A DNA stretch of 64,000 nt. It comes from Xestospongia bergquistia. Taxonomy: Eukaryota > Porifera > Demospongiae > Haplosclerida > Petrosiidae. Numbering within the stretch: position 1 is the stretch's first letter; each line of letters starts with the position of its first letter. Shown here one piece after another: positions 22,094 through 37,000 of the stretch. The position numbers and the translations under genes are program-made. The notes under the pieces are model-generated. The model ran no database searches, was not told the DNA's origin, and saw nothing but the letters and a program-made list of their open reading frames with translations. The stretch covers positions 7,374,821-7,438,820 of the forward strand of contig OZ014417.1 in the NCBI GenBank assembly GCA_963965975.1. Reading direction: 5' to 3'.

Positions 22094-25027
22094 CTATTTA
22101 TTTTGTTGGTCTTCTTTGTATTTCACTGCATACTTCCAAATCTCAGTGACATGTTGAAGTGAAAACTGTTTTGGAAATTTTTCTTCAAAATTAGCTATCT
22201 TCTCCAGGTGAAAGTAATCACATGCATCAATGTAACTATCAATTAACCTGTACATTACATGGAGCAATATCATTTTAAAAGACAAAGGCTATACTTACGA
22301 ATCCTCTGCTTCAATCTCTTGTCTATTTTTAACTTGTGTTACAATAAATTCATATAGTATCTCCAAGAATTGATCCATATCAAAAGGACCTAATGCTGTC
22401 TTCAGTGTTTCTGTTTCCTCTTTTGTTAATTCCTGTTTGAACACTTCATTTATACCAGGAAATGGATCCTGTGAAATGAAGTCAAAGGATTCTGTCTGCA
22501 TGATAACTAAGCTCTTACTTCTTTGCTTCTTGTAATTTTTCGTGCTTGCTCAACATTCAAAATTCTCCATAGTGAGATAATGTGAGCTAATTGACAGTGC
22601 TCTTCAATCTAATCGTAAAATTATCTATTTGTGACTTAAAACACAAGTCTTACTGTTGCTGGAAGTTTTCGATCCATTCTAAGGGTATACATGTATCGTT
22701 TCATCATAATGTCAGGGTTCCAGTTACAGTATTGAACAAATCCTAGAGCAATATTTACTATGTCAATACAGCTTTGAAGACAATGTTTTCTAGTCATCTC
22801 ATAAAGAATATTATCTTTTTCTCTTTGTGGAAGTGGTAACTAATATATAAGTGCATAAAGATAGTTATGCATAGGGATATTATACCTGTGGTATAGTTTT
22901 ACGAATCTTTGTGAAAGTCAGTGCTTCTAAGACATCACTGTAATAAGACATAATAGGAATGTCACAGAAAATGAGAGGTTTTCCTCGAACAAAACGATCC
23001 AGAATATGTTTTTCTAAGGCAACATAATCATAAGTTACATCTGCTCCATGTCCAGCTTTGAGAGAATATTTGCAATGAGAGAAAATGACATGAGAGAGTT
23101 GGTGTTCAAATGAGATCATCTGACAATGCTGAATTTTACTGAGAGGTACTTCATGTTTTCCAGAACTATATACAAGATTATATAAGAATATACAGTAATC
23201 AATGCTCCTTACATTGATTTCAGTTTCAACTTCTCCCATGACAAATCAATGAAGTCATTTTGTAGTCTTGCCAAGTATTTAGCCAGTGCTATACTACATG
23301 CTCCTTCTCCTTGTTTCATTGGCAGGAAATATCCAAGAGGTTGTTTGATTGTCATATGTTCTTGTGTGACTGTGACATTTGGATCCACTAGATTATAAAT
23401 GAGTTAACTAAAGATAAGCATTAATAGATACAAACTTAATGTTGGAGTTAATTCTCCTCTAACTATGTTCCAGGCACTGCAAAATGATTCAGCCCATTTT
23501 GTGAACTTGCTTCTTTGATCATCATGTCCTAATAGTATATTACATTAGAATGTTACATTAATATTTATCAAACAAATTCTAAATAAAAACTGCTAAAAGT
23601 GAAGACCCTTGCAACAGAATATAATAATGTGGATAACAGACATCTAATTTACACTTTAATTATCAAGCCAATTGTTGGAAACACCATAACAGTCTCATAA
23701 AATCAACATTCCTATCCAAGCTTTAAATCTATTTAAATTTTATAAACTTTGCTATCTCAATTAAGCAAAGTTTATAAAAGTTTTAATGCTATGAGACCAG
23801 TACAATTTTAAACTGATGTTTCTTATATTGCATTACTTGGATAATAAACAGAAAGACAGTGGATGCTGCATATACATGGACAACAAAAACACACATGTAC
23901 ATCTATGCAATGTACATTATTTAGGGTGACCATGCACTTTGTTCCCTGTTTGTGCCACCACTAAGCACTACCCAATGATACCTTTAGGAATATAATTCTT
24001 AATGAAATTTTCTAAACTAATTTTTGCATCATTTTGATGAATACGATGATGACATATCTCATAAAGTGATGTTTGTAACTGTACTATATCAGGTAGATAC
24101 TGCAATGCTGACAATAGGGTAACCTATAAATTAAACTTAATTTATTTAAAGCTCTTAAATAAAAGACTACCTTTGCTAAGAATTCTTGAAGAATCCTCAA
24201 TCCTCTATCAGTTGTATCAAGTTGTAAACTCTGTGCTAGATGATCAATAGTAATTTGTGGTCGATAGATCCACAAATGAGGTATTATATTTGTTGATGTT
24301 ATTGGTAATGTCTCGTATATCATCTGCATCATAGTTCTTTCATCTGAAATGATAACATGATAAATGATGTTTATAGTATAGCTTCAGTACCCTCTTCTAA
24401 ATCTGCAGTGATACATAGCCTTCCATTTTTGATTTGATCATGAATGTCCTGCAAACCAGGAATTCTAATAAATTAATCATAGGAACAAACCTTTGTGATT
24501 GGTTTGATGAAAATGCTATCAAAATATATTTCAAAATTTTTACGAGCTTCACGTGATGTTAAAAATGTATCAATGTCTATAATTTAACAACCAATACAGT
24601 AGTCATGTTGATTATATTTACCTATATCATGTTTCACAGATAGCATTTTGTGGATGAGTATATGAATAAATAAAACACAATCATCAAAACTTTGCTGTGT
24701 TACTCTAGTCAATGTTTGGAGGTCTTTCTCAAGATGGTGCCAGAAAAAGTTCAGTATTTGTTCAGGAGGAACTGGTTCATTTTGTATAACAACTTCACTG
24801 AGTTCTTCGCATGCTGCCTGTATTGAAAAGTGATAATATGTGCACAAATGTAATAAATAACCTTATCATTGGAGCTAGCTACCCACACACACACAGCATG
24901 AAGTAACAACCTCATAATACAATTAGAAAGAGGAGAAAGTTCTCTTTCAGGAATTGGATCTGTTGCCTGAAGGTCAGGTGGATCAAAACAATGGCCATAC
25001 TTTGTGAGTCGATCACACTGAAAAGGT
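22094..25027 (-). other. Gene C C-terminal domain exons
   Basis: Exons 24862-25027, 24622-24817, 24491-24576, 24391-24448, 24171-24343, 23982-24123, 23436-23528, 23213-23387, 22886-23166, 22654-22839, 22519-22608, 22299-22468 and 22094-22247. The exon 22886-23166 (FEHQLSHVIFSHCKYSLKAG, RGKPLIFCDIP) is almost identical in gene D. The last codons read N-K-stop from AATAAATAG, so a polyadenylation hexamer overlaps the end of the frame. Confidence 0.8.
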
Positions 25028-28000
25028 CTTCACAATCATAATAACAACACATTGCCAAGGCTAACATCTATACTTACTTATCAGAAACTTTGATGTTGTC
25101 TTCCATTGGTTTATGATGTCCTCTCCCACCTATTGGTGCACCACAGAAACAATATTTTACTTCTCCTACTACAGGACGTCCACACTATAAAATAAAATTA
25201 AAATTACATAACTTAAAAGTCTAATAACTCACATTCTGTATGAAGTAGTCATGTCCATTTGGGCATTCTATTAATAGCAATAAATTGCAATAAAGTTAAT
25301 AACTAATTATAGCAATAAATACAAGGATCCATAATTTCATAAATATAGGTTGTAGCACAACCAAAAGAGCTGTGTTGCAGATGCGATGTGCTATGATGTA
25401 AACAAGCCCAAGGTTTGTTTATGCCATAGATATTGTATATGTAATACAGTGCAATGAAGATTGGGTTATAATATATTTGTGAATTGATACCATAGAGGTT
25501 TAAAGTGATGTCATAGCCCAGGATCTGATAATGCCAGTACTATATCTGGATGCAATGCTGCGACTTTGAATTTCTATGGTATCATGTACAAATTACAAAA
25601 TCAAACAGATCGCCTAAGATGTTTAACTATCATTCTCATATCAGCTAAAAAACATCTTCATTAATCATTAACAATTATTACAGTAAAAAGTAGGAATCAT
25701 GTATTACATTAGGTTTCTTGATATATCATTTTTTCGGGACTAAATGTACACATTATTATAAAAACTGAACGTGATAGTTTTTTTGCAAAGACACTGATAT
25801 GAAGCACGTATGCTTACTCATACCATACTATATTATTCCAAAATAGAGTGATTACACTACTGAACTGTTATAATTAGAGTAATTGTGAAGTACAAGTGTA
25901 AAATCATAGTCTGTAATAGGAAAAGATGCAACACAACAATTGAAGCAAATAGTTGCTAAACAATTTTAGAATTCCCTGCATATATACTCATTTTACAAGT
26001 CACTCAGAATAATACTTACTCCACCAAGTATCCTTAGAGTCTTTAGTAGCGTCCACTATAACATCTAATATGTCATCAGGCATTGTTGGCCAATACATCT
26101 CCTGTAAGACAGTAGTTTATAGTAGTTTACACTTTTAAAAACCACCTTTGATTTAGCAGTTTGTGTTAATATTGTCACAAATGGAGTCAATAGTTTATCA
26201 TGTGATAGTGCTCCCAACACTGCGGCAAAGTGTATTACTATTTCTGCTAATGCTTTCTCAGTACTAGGTTCCCATGGAGTAAAAATAATTTTAGACAACT
26301 TTTCAGACTTCTGGTTTAAATTAAGTACTTGCAAGGATGATAACTGTCAATATATAAAAAAAACTTTTCACAAAAAAAATAGCTCACATTTTCTTGGTCT
26401 AACTCTAACCAAAGATTCTTATAAAAATGAGTTAACTCCTATGAAAATCAAATCAATTAATAAGTTTAATATTGTGCAGCATACTTTTTGCCCTGGTTCG
26501 GCAACTTTTGTTACAGTTCTATCTGCCGTAAATTTTTTGAACAACACCAACACAACAATAACTTGTTTCAATTCAGACATACTCTGTCAGAAGTAATGAA
26601 TGAACATTCAAAATAAATATGTTCGATTGCACTACTTTTATGATACATGTGACACATAATATCAGATAGAGTGATATAATGAACCTTCAATTCACTTAGA
26701 AGTTCACTTTTTTTATACCCAGACTTAGAAAATATCCAATTTGCACGCAATGCAGTGTACTCTTTTCCAATTATCACAAAATAGTCTGTATCCTTAAAAA
26801 ATCACAAACATACACACACAATAATAATTATTATACCCACTACTGGTGTTTCTGTACCTTTAACTTTGGAGCAAACCACTGAAATTCAGCCAGATCACCA
26901 AGTTTATACAAATATGGAAGCCCATATTGTCTCACAATTTGTTTCATCAGGAAACTTTTAGGTTCCTTTAGGACACCTTTCTCTACCAAATTTTGAGCAT
27001 TGCTTCTCAACTTTTTAAGATTTTCTTCTGTAGCTCTTGGCAATTTTTTCCTTTGATCTGGATTACAGTAATACTCAAAGAACATCTTTGCAGCAAAATA
27101 CATTCCAAATCGAACTTGTGCAATACATTGCATGAACTCAATTGACGTACTTTTCTGATATTTATCAACAAGGTCACCATCTATGAAAACATTAAGTGCA
27201 TTAACCAGGCACTCGTTTGCAAAATGTAATTGATCATTCAAAGCAGTTTTCATAACATTTTCTTTATGGAGACCATCCTACAAAAATTATGTCTAAATAG
27301 TAACATTTTAATGACTTAACTCACTTCCAATGATTTGATTAACAAAAGTGTGAGTTCTTGATCATCACTAGCATATGCATTACCATGTTTTTCTTTAATG
27401 GGTGCTAGAGATTCTTGCAACTTCATTTTGACTTGTTGAGGACTAAAAATATATATGAATTTCAGTCTTTTACAGCTAGAATACTTACTCATATTCTAGT
27501 AGAAGCTGTAATAGCACTGAACGAACTAGTGGACAACTATGAACATAGTCCTCTTCATATGGAAATAGACTTTCATAATCTTCATGTTCTGTGTCTGTCA
27601 CAATGTCAAGAAGTTTTTTGAAAAAAGCGTCTGTAGGTTTCTCTGGAGCAATTTGTGAAAAGCAACACTGTGATACTAGTTCCATAAAGAAGTCCAAACA
27701 ATGTTGTTGAACTTGTTTTAATAGTTCATATTCTTTCCTATTTTGATAAATTGGATGATAGTAAAAGTTGAATGAGCAATTATGATATGAAACCTTTTTT
27801 TCTCTGGAATTGGGAACTCTTTTTCTTGAGGTATAGGAGTGTCACAACAAGGACATCGAGGACCTCTTTTTTCAAATGAGATTTGAAAGCAAGATTTGCA
27901 AAACATGTGGCTTTTATTGCATGGTATGTATTCAACATCTTTCATATTGAGATATGATTCGCAGATTTGGCATTGTGGTTGATGCTTCCTGTTAAGTTAA

Positions 28001-31000
28001 AAATAGTGAGTAGCATTGATCCATATAATCAAAAAAAATTATTTATTTACACTGGAAATGATTTCATAATTCCTTGAAATTGCTTGATAGTTTGGACCAA
28101 GATTTTTGGGTCAGAGAATTTAATATTCTTAAGAAGCTATAAAAATTAATAAGAAACTTTACAATCAATAACAATGTTTTTCAACACAAACATTATTATA
28201 TCTTCTCAAAAATGTAAATTTATCTGTACTCATTGCCAAATCAGGTGGTATTTGAGAGATGACATGTTCAATAAGTAATGCTACTGCTACTACCTTCTGC
28301 CAGTTTGATCTGCATTTGATGGTTATAAAACATAGTACATATACATAAATAATACCTTGCTTTTGTAAGCATTTTATTACTAGCGTCATTATGACCCTTT
28401 AGGTATAACAAAGACTCCACAGCACTTTTACTAGAATGAAAGTCTAAAATCCAATTCTTCATGTTTTCATCATTCCAGTTGATTTTGGCCGGCAATAGAT
28501 GATCAATAACACACTCAACAGCTTCAAAATGGAAAATCTATTAATTTTAAAAAGACTGTACAATAATAACTTTCAATTTACTAACCAGTTCTCCAGATGA
28601 AAGGAGTTCCTTTTCTTTGACGATATTAGGAAGCTCAGAAAATGTTTCAGATAATTCTGCAAGCCAAAAAACTTCCTTTTCCATTAAACCATAAGCAAAA
28701 TGGACACCAACAATGGCATTAATTAGAGGAAAAGGTTGTTGTGACAAAACAGCTGGTTCAAAAGTACTAACAAGTTCATTTATTACTTTATGAAGAATCT
28801 ATAGACAGAACAAGGTATGAAAACATACTTATAATAACTTCTCTCTAACCTCGTACACACTGTCCATGCATGTCTCATCAAAAGGTAATACTAGGTTCCT
28901 GATATAATCATGAAGATAGTATTGATAAAGCTGTTGTGAATCCTCAAGAGGAACTGCTTCAACATGTTCATAGAATGTGAGATTGGCTGCTGTACTTAAT
29001 AATTCTGTGAAGGTCTTCTTTAGCTTGTCTAGGTATTTAGTGTATTGCAGTAATGAATGATACACTATTCTTACCTTCATTGAGATGACACTTCCGAGTA
29101 CTTTTTCCAACAGCAGCTTCAATCTGGTCAATGACTTCCCATGAAAATGGAAACTTACAACAATAGTTCTGTCTCTTGAGATTGGTTACAGGAACACTGG
29201 AAGTAGCAATTGCATTGTAATCAAATTGTAAGAATTTTACATCATCAAATAGAGAGAGCCAAAGTTTTGTTATAGAAGAGTTGCTGACTTCTCTCAATAA
29301 ATCTAAATTGCAGTTCTTATCAATTTGAGAGACAATATATGACAGAATGTGTTGAATTTGGACATCCATCAATTTCTTAATTGAGTTTACTAAAGTAAAG
29401 TTGGCTTGTAGTTGATGTCTGTTCAATGCTGTATTTACTGCCCATTCTTCAGGATTAGGAATACAATCGTCTCTTTCTTTCAAAAGTTCTCCCATTCTCT
29501 TTAGCAAACAGCAAATAAAAGTACTAGAATCTGGGTGTAATTGTAAAAAATCATCCCATAATTGTTTGAAGTCTCATATTCTTGTAAAACAGTAGCATAC
29601 TAGAATTTGACAATTGGAGGATTTGAAAAAGCTGTGGAATAACTACAGAATGTTTTAAGGCAAGCTATTAGTTCATTGGTAGCTGTGTCTATGTCTATAG
29701 TTAAAGTACATTTGTAGGGTTTAATAAATAATTGTTGCTTACATGCAAAAAACAACAAAAACAAACATAAGACTAAATGACTTAATTCATATTGAATTGA
29801 ATTGGACTGATTTGCAATGTACTAACTCACCAAACTTGAGATGGGAGTTATCTGGAATCAATTTCAGAAGAACATCAATTACTCTTTCCATATTTTTGTA
29901 TGATTGGGCAGTCATAATTTTTGACACAGCAAGTTGAATGCTATCTCTAATCCTTGTACTAATTTTAAAATCTGAAGGAACTTCCTGGTCTTTCTCAACA
30001 AGCATGTTGAAGAATTTGTGTAGAGGTTCAAAGAGAGCATATTTCACTACTTGGTTTGCTCCTGTTGAACATGTTAGCTCATCAATGTGAATAGATGTCC
30101 ATGGTCCTCCTTGAAATGAAGTGAATGCTGTACCACCTGCAACTCGAGGTAATTGGATAATAAAAAGCACATGAGTAACACCACACTCAGGTTTCCTTAG
30201 TCTTCTCATCTCATCTATTAGTCGATGTTGAGCACAAGCTATGAAGTCCAAATTACTATCTTCATAATCACATTGAACAATCATAACTTTTTTTAAATCA
30301 GAACTTGATTCAAACAATCCTCTAATGTTGGTACAGGAGATTGAATGCAACATTTAATATGGTGTACCTGACTTCACTGCAAAAATCTATTTCTGTATCA
30401 AAATCAGAAAGTCGAGAAATCTTCACATTCTCTTTGGGAAGATGAAGACCCACTGCCAGCTCAGATAAATAATGATGCGTCAGTAAAGGTCCGAAAGTAG
30501 TTACCTAAATGTATTATTATTATTAAAATTAAAAAAAAATTGGTACTATGTACCTGAATCATTGCTACATTAGAACAATCAATTAAGCAATTTCGAAGAC
30601 AATCAATTAGCGAGAAGTGGTTTTGTTGATCAAAGTAGATATTGAAGGCTGAGTCTTTAGTTTCTTCATCACACATAGCACTACCAGATCTCAAACGAGC
30701 TAAAGCATCAACAGATGCAGTTTGTAGAAGAATTGTAATACTTTCCTTCAGCACCTAAAACAAATGTTTAGTAACACACAATGTATGTAAGTTAATATCA
30801 ACAAACTTCATCATCTTCAGGAGAATCCAACATTTGATAAACATGAAGAATAATAGAAGCAGCAGTGTGATCTTGATAACCCACAAATGCATCAGACACA
30901 AGAAACCTATAGTATTAAATAGCACCAACTATATAAGCAATAAACTATATTTATCCTACCTTTTACCATTGTGTTCAATGTTAGCAAATCTTTCTACCCA

Positions 31001-34000
31001 CTTTTGAAGATTCTTTGCTAATGACTTCTGTTTTTGTGTCAAAATAGTTTCTGACACAACAAAGTGTTTCTCTAATCTATTAATAAGTGCAGTAGGAAAC
31101 TGTGTAAAGACACGACTTCTCTCAGCTATGATGATAAGACGAAAATTTGGATCAACTCGACATTTAATTCTATATGATCGTAAACCCAGATCAACATACC
31201 TACCAGTAGGTAATTCAGTGTAACATTGGTTAAGGACATCATAAAGACTCTCATAGATCTGCTCATAGTTCAGTAATACTACTGGGTAACCTTTCTCCAT
31301 ACACACTTTAATCTTATTGATGTTAACACATACTTGAGTGTACTCTGTGTCCTTAGGGAAACTACTGCCATAGAATACATAAGGTGTTTCTTCTCTTAAT
31401 AAATCAGTCTGAAGGATCCGTAGTGCTGACTGGTTCTCTGTTATAAATAGAAGATAACGATTCTCTTTCTTTGTTGCACCATCTCCATGTTGAATCTTCA
31501 AAGGCTCCAAACTATCTTTGATAAGCTCTAGTGCTTCATTTTCTTTCTCATCTAGAGACACTAGTGATGCAGGGTTTGGAATTTCCTTCAATGGGTTAAT
31601 CTTGGGATGTCCACTAAAATTACGAAGAATGACACTTCGATAATCTTCAGGTGAAGGAGGGGCTCCTTTTTCAATACATTTCCAACCAAGCATTTTGATC
31701 ATTGTGTAAAAATCTCTCAGACCAAAGAATTCACGAACTTCGTCCTTTTGCTCATCTCTGTACTCTTCTTGTTTAGTACAAATGTTACGATACATTGTAG
31801 CTAGTGCATCAAATGATTTTGTTAGTTCATCTCTAACATGATCAATGTCAACTATATTAGCAATACCTCTTGCACTCTTTACAAGCTCTTCTTGAGCTAT
31901 CGGACATCGAGTGACCATGATACCTCTATTCATCTTAGCAGGATCAAGAGCCCAGTTGGAAATTCCAATAAAAGCCACTCTCTCCTCAGGAGCAATTTCC
32001 ATTTCATCTGGGTTAGTTCCTGCTGTACCATCTTCAAGATAAGGATGTAAAACTTTTAATGGTAGGTCAGGAGCATCTTCTGCTAGACCAATCTCTTCTA
32101 AAACAACAACTGAAGCAAATTTTTTTGTGTCTTGACTTTTTTGAAAGTCCATGGCTTCTTGAAATAGCTCCTTCAACGTAGAAGTGGTAGAGAACTGATT
32201 ACATTGATATGGAAAAAGTTGAACTTGTTTAAGGTTCTTCAACAATTCATTTTGTGAATACTGGCCTTGCATTGACTCTGCAACAATGGATTTAGCTAGT
32301 GACTTTGAGCTACCAGGCTTTCCTACAATAAACAGTGGTAGTCTGTTTTCAATACACACCACCATCATGAAGACATTCTCACGTAGAGCAGCATTATGTG
32401 CAATATTTTCTCGAACATTCATTGCATTTAGAAAGACCTTCTGAATGCTATATTTTTAACATTATAAACAAAAGTCATAAGCTTTTTATACCTTTCGACT
32501 TCCATCTTAAAAACATCAGCTTTTTCATCTTTTGTTGCTCCTGGGATACAAAATGGCACTTGAAATTGTGTGACTACTTTTTGAACAAAAGCCTCTTTGA
32601 CTTCTTCTTTTGCCAATCTAGCATAGTAGCTGACACTGACAGCGTACATTAGAGCTCGTGTGATATCATGAAGATCCTAGCAAAAGGTTAACAAATACTT
32701 ATACATTTGCAAAAAGATCAACATTAGTAAGCACTGTATAATTTTTAGGTAATATAATATTTCATTTGTTTAGCCGCTGAATTAAATCCTGTTTCGTTTG
32801 CAAGCTCACCATGGCAGGTATAATTGAAAACCATATAAAATATCTCTTCACAGTTAGAGTAAAGCAAAATAGGCTTTATGTTTCTAATTAAAAATTATAG
32901 CCATCTGAAAATTGGTTTCAATTTGATATAAGAATGTGTGTGCTAAATTTTATGGTTCAGAGGTCAACATGTATTATATAAACCTGTTAACTCAATTTTG
33001 TAAAGATATACTTATTTGTCACCAAAGGAGTATATCTTTACAATTGCTCTTGTTAGCATGCTTAAATTAAATTTATGGACCTAGCAACAATGATTGTTAT
33101 CATAAAACAATGTAACTCACTGATGATAGTATTATCTATCTGTAATATAATATTCATACTTGATTTGTTCTTGTAATTCTCATTTTGTTCATAATTTCTT
33201 CAAGTAGCTTCTCTTTTAAAACTTTGACTGTCATGAGTTTTTCCAAGAACCATTTAAAAAGAATCATAGCTCGAACGATATCTCGTAAGCTCACATACTT
33301 GCATTCATTCTATTAAATCTCCATTAAATAAAATACTTCAAACCTATGACTTGCCTTTTGATCCCTCATACATTTTTGACACTCACAAAGGACTGCTACC
33401 ACTGTCCTCTTTACTACAGCTTTATTATCATGACTAATCAGTTGACAATCAAATAGCTTCAAAATTAAAAGCTCATTAGTTATAATTGGATGTTAAACAT
33501 TTAAAGTTATACCTGATTAAGGACAATTCTTTCAATATAATTCTCTTCTGTCTTTCCACTAACAGTTCCAAAGTCATATACAAACTGGAACATGCTTGGG
33601 GGAAGAGGAAGAACACGATATACTAATTTCCTGAGAGGAACTGATCCTGAAAATTAAATAAAAATATAAAAGAAAATAGTATAAACCATTTTACCAAGTT
33701 TAGGAATTCTTTCTTCATCTCTCAAATAAAATCCAAGTCCAGCACTTTGTAAACTTTTTATTGTATCTTCATCGTGACTGTTTAAATACAAGATGTTGTG
33801 ATTAAATACAAGTAGTTATGATTATAAATGTAAAATTGTAAAAAGGTGGAAATGAATGCTTGCAAAATAATTTTATCAGAATCTAACATTGGTAGGTTCT
33901 ATATGGTTTCTACTATAATATGTTTGCACTGAATTAGGACATTAAGCAACATGAATAACTTTGTTGTCTTATTAAATAATGACATATGACTTTCATCAAT

Positions 34001-37000
34001 GTGTCATGGATGCTGAAGTGGGTATTTTGCAAAAAAATCAGTTTCATTGCATGTAGAGGATATATTGAACTAAAACACTCCATACAATGTCTATGATATA
34101 CCTTACAAATTCCTAAATATTACACCCAAGAGCTAGCTTGTATCACATTGATATTGTAGCTGGTCTAGCACTCTAAATCCTTTTACATCTTTTCATTCTT
34201 CTAGCTATAATTTATAAGTCATGCTGTTGCCATCTATCATATTGATAATGTTATAAATACTTCATGTTCTTTGCATACCACACTGTTTTTTAATGAGGTC
34301 CAAAGTCATAATTTAGGAAACTGGCTGGTTGAGGAGAGATGTCTATCAAAATTAAGCTAGTTGAAGGTACCAATTCTTACAATTAAATTTTAGGTTTTTA
34401 TTAAAAATTTTAACTTTTCATATTAAGTAAGGTTTGCACTATTTAAAGTTACAGGGAAGGGACTGGCTTCAACCATACTTGTTTTACTAATCAGTGTCAA
34501 TAGCCACTCATAGAGCATATTGTCACCAATCTGTTTCATTAGTCACTATGTGGCTCTTTCTGTCAGTGTCAATAGCATCAACCTGATTAAAATGCACTTA
34601 CATTCTGTATGGATTACAGGCAGCAGCAAACTTCAGTTCATCAGGAATAGGTTTTCCATACAGAGTTCTGTCACATATTACTTCTTTAATTAATCCTAAT
34701 GCCTCAGTAGTGTTGACTTCATCAAAGAAAAGAACTGTGTAGACTTTATTGCCTAATAATTTCTTATTCTTCAATGCATGTTTAATGGCAGCTTCAACTT
34801 CTAAGTTTACATAATCATTGTTGATACCACCATGAACCTAGAGGAAACAATCATTGTAGCATAATGATAGCATTGTCAAAGTTAACCTTTAAACAGATCA
34901 GAGTTTTGACTCCAAAAGCCTTAGCTTGTAGTTCACAAAGGTAACGAAGTAGACGTGTTTTACCACAACCAGTTTCTCCCATCATAATAACAGGTATTCC
35001 ACATCTATTATTTCTTAATCATTGTCATCATTATATAATTTTATCAGCTAACCTGAATTTCATATGGATTGCCATCATCTTCATTAAATTGTCAATTGTC
35101 AATATATATGTATCATCTGGGTCAATTCTACATAAATCAATACTTTTATCAGCTTTTCTATATTTAGAATCATTGATCCCTAAAACTCGCATTAGTTTTA
35201 GAATCATTTCCTCTCTAGATGATTAATCAAAAATACAAAATTATCAATAGATTATCTACTCCCTCACTTTTTCCAGGAATAATAATCTTCACTGAAATTT
35301 ATAAAATTTTTTTCCAAATTTTTTCTCAAACTCTTATCAAGGAAATTTTTTTCCATTATTTTATTAGTCCTGAAGTCAATCAAATTTCCACTTTTGTCAA
35401 CCCACAATCCCATAAAAGTCATTGTATGTCCGTCTTGATTGAAAAATAAGTATGGGTGAGAGCTAAATAGGAGGTAATAGTTGTTTAGTTGCTGAAATGG
35501 CATGCACTTGTTTTTCTTACCAAGTATCCCAGCTTCTAGTTTTCTTTACACTGTACAGATTTTGTAGAGTAGACTCAGTAACTCTATTAAGATCCTCTTC
35601 AACTTGTGAGATGCTTAAAGAAGGCTCTGTGAACTCCTGATGTAACAAATATTTAACAATACTAACAAATGTTAGACATTTACCTCAGCCATAAGAATAG
35701 CAAACTTTACAACAAATTCTTTGAAACCTTTTAATTCATCAACAACACAATAAGGAGACTGTTCACAATCATGAAGTTGACCATTAAGAAACTGTATGAA
35801 ATTTCTAACTTCTGCCCATGATGGGTCTCTACATCTGTTTGATGACATAGTTCTGTCAACTAAGCTCAATCATAATTCAGCATGGCTAATAGATCTTACG
35901 TGATAATACATTTAAGGCACTCATTCACTCTATCTTCTGAATTGTTGGGGTCATAATTCAGTTGATAATTCTCAAGGTCTTTTCTTGCCCAACTTCGCAA
36001 ATATTGGAAAACTCGTTGAACACTTTGTTCTTTAAAAACTAGCTCATCCATCACAACAATTTTTTCTATAACATAACTGAAAGTTATTTAATATATAAAT
36101 ATCTTACTTGTTTGACTTTTATCAAGACTTTCTTTTGGAGAAAAACAAGTTATTTGTGGTAAGAATGACAGTAAGTTATAGATGCTTAGAATATGCCCCT
36201 GTTCCTAGATTTAAGAAATTTAAAAAGGACGACAAAGAGGAATGTAAGGATTACAAAATGTACAGAGATGAACAATTAGCTAAACTTGACCTCTAAAGAA
36301 AGACATGGTGATCAAACTGATCATTAATTACAGTGTGCAGGGTGTTTCTTATAAGTGTTCAGAATCTGTGGTCTCAAGCTAAGTAGTTGTGTTATTTGTT
36401 GTCTTCTATTTGTTCTAATATTTTAAACATACATAACCCTCAAAAAATCTTGGAATGAATAATTATTCATATTCTTGTTTTATACTGGGTTTTGCAAATG
36501 TAAAAGGTATGTGCATCACATTATACTATGGTTAGAAAACTAGCTAGATTGAGGTACAATTTCTATTATGCTTGCATAGTAAACTAACAATTAGTGGAAT
36601 TGTTGATTTTAGATTATAACTATCATTACAAACTGATAAGTGTTCTCATAGGATTCTGAGAACACTGGGTGATTACCTTCCTAGGAACATTCATCAACTC
36701 TAGGGTAGTTAATAAAATAAATTTTCTAAAATGTGGAGTAAATATAGGGATTGGTAATATCAGTGCAATACAAAGAATGCAAACAAGATAGTAGGGATGG
36801 TAATTGAGTCATCAGAAGAATCAATACATCACTGAAATTATTAAAGTGATTTAGATATTTGGGAAATATTTTAATTGCTTCTGTCACCTGTACTATTATG
36901 TAGGGATAATGCAATAGCTGTCCTTACTATCTTGTTTACATTCTTCATATTGGGTTGACATTGTCCATCCCTGCAAGTTTTTGATACCCAATAGAAAGTG

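Noticed and set aside
36108-36296. Plus-strand open frame beginning MFDFYQDFLLEKNKL
   Set aside because: It is the antisense of the gene C exon 36108-36204, whose minus-strand reading (NLLSFLPQITCFSPKES) is conserved in gene A.
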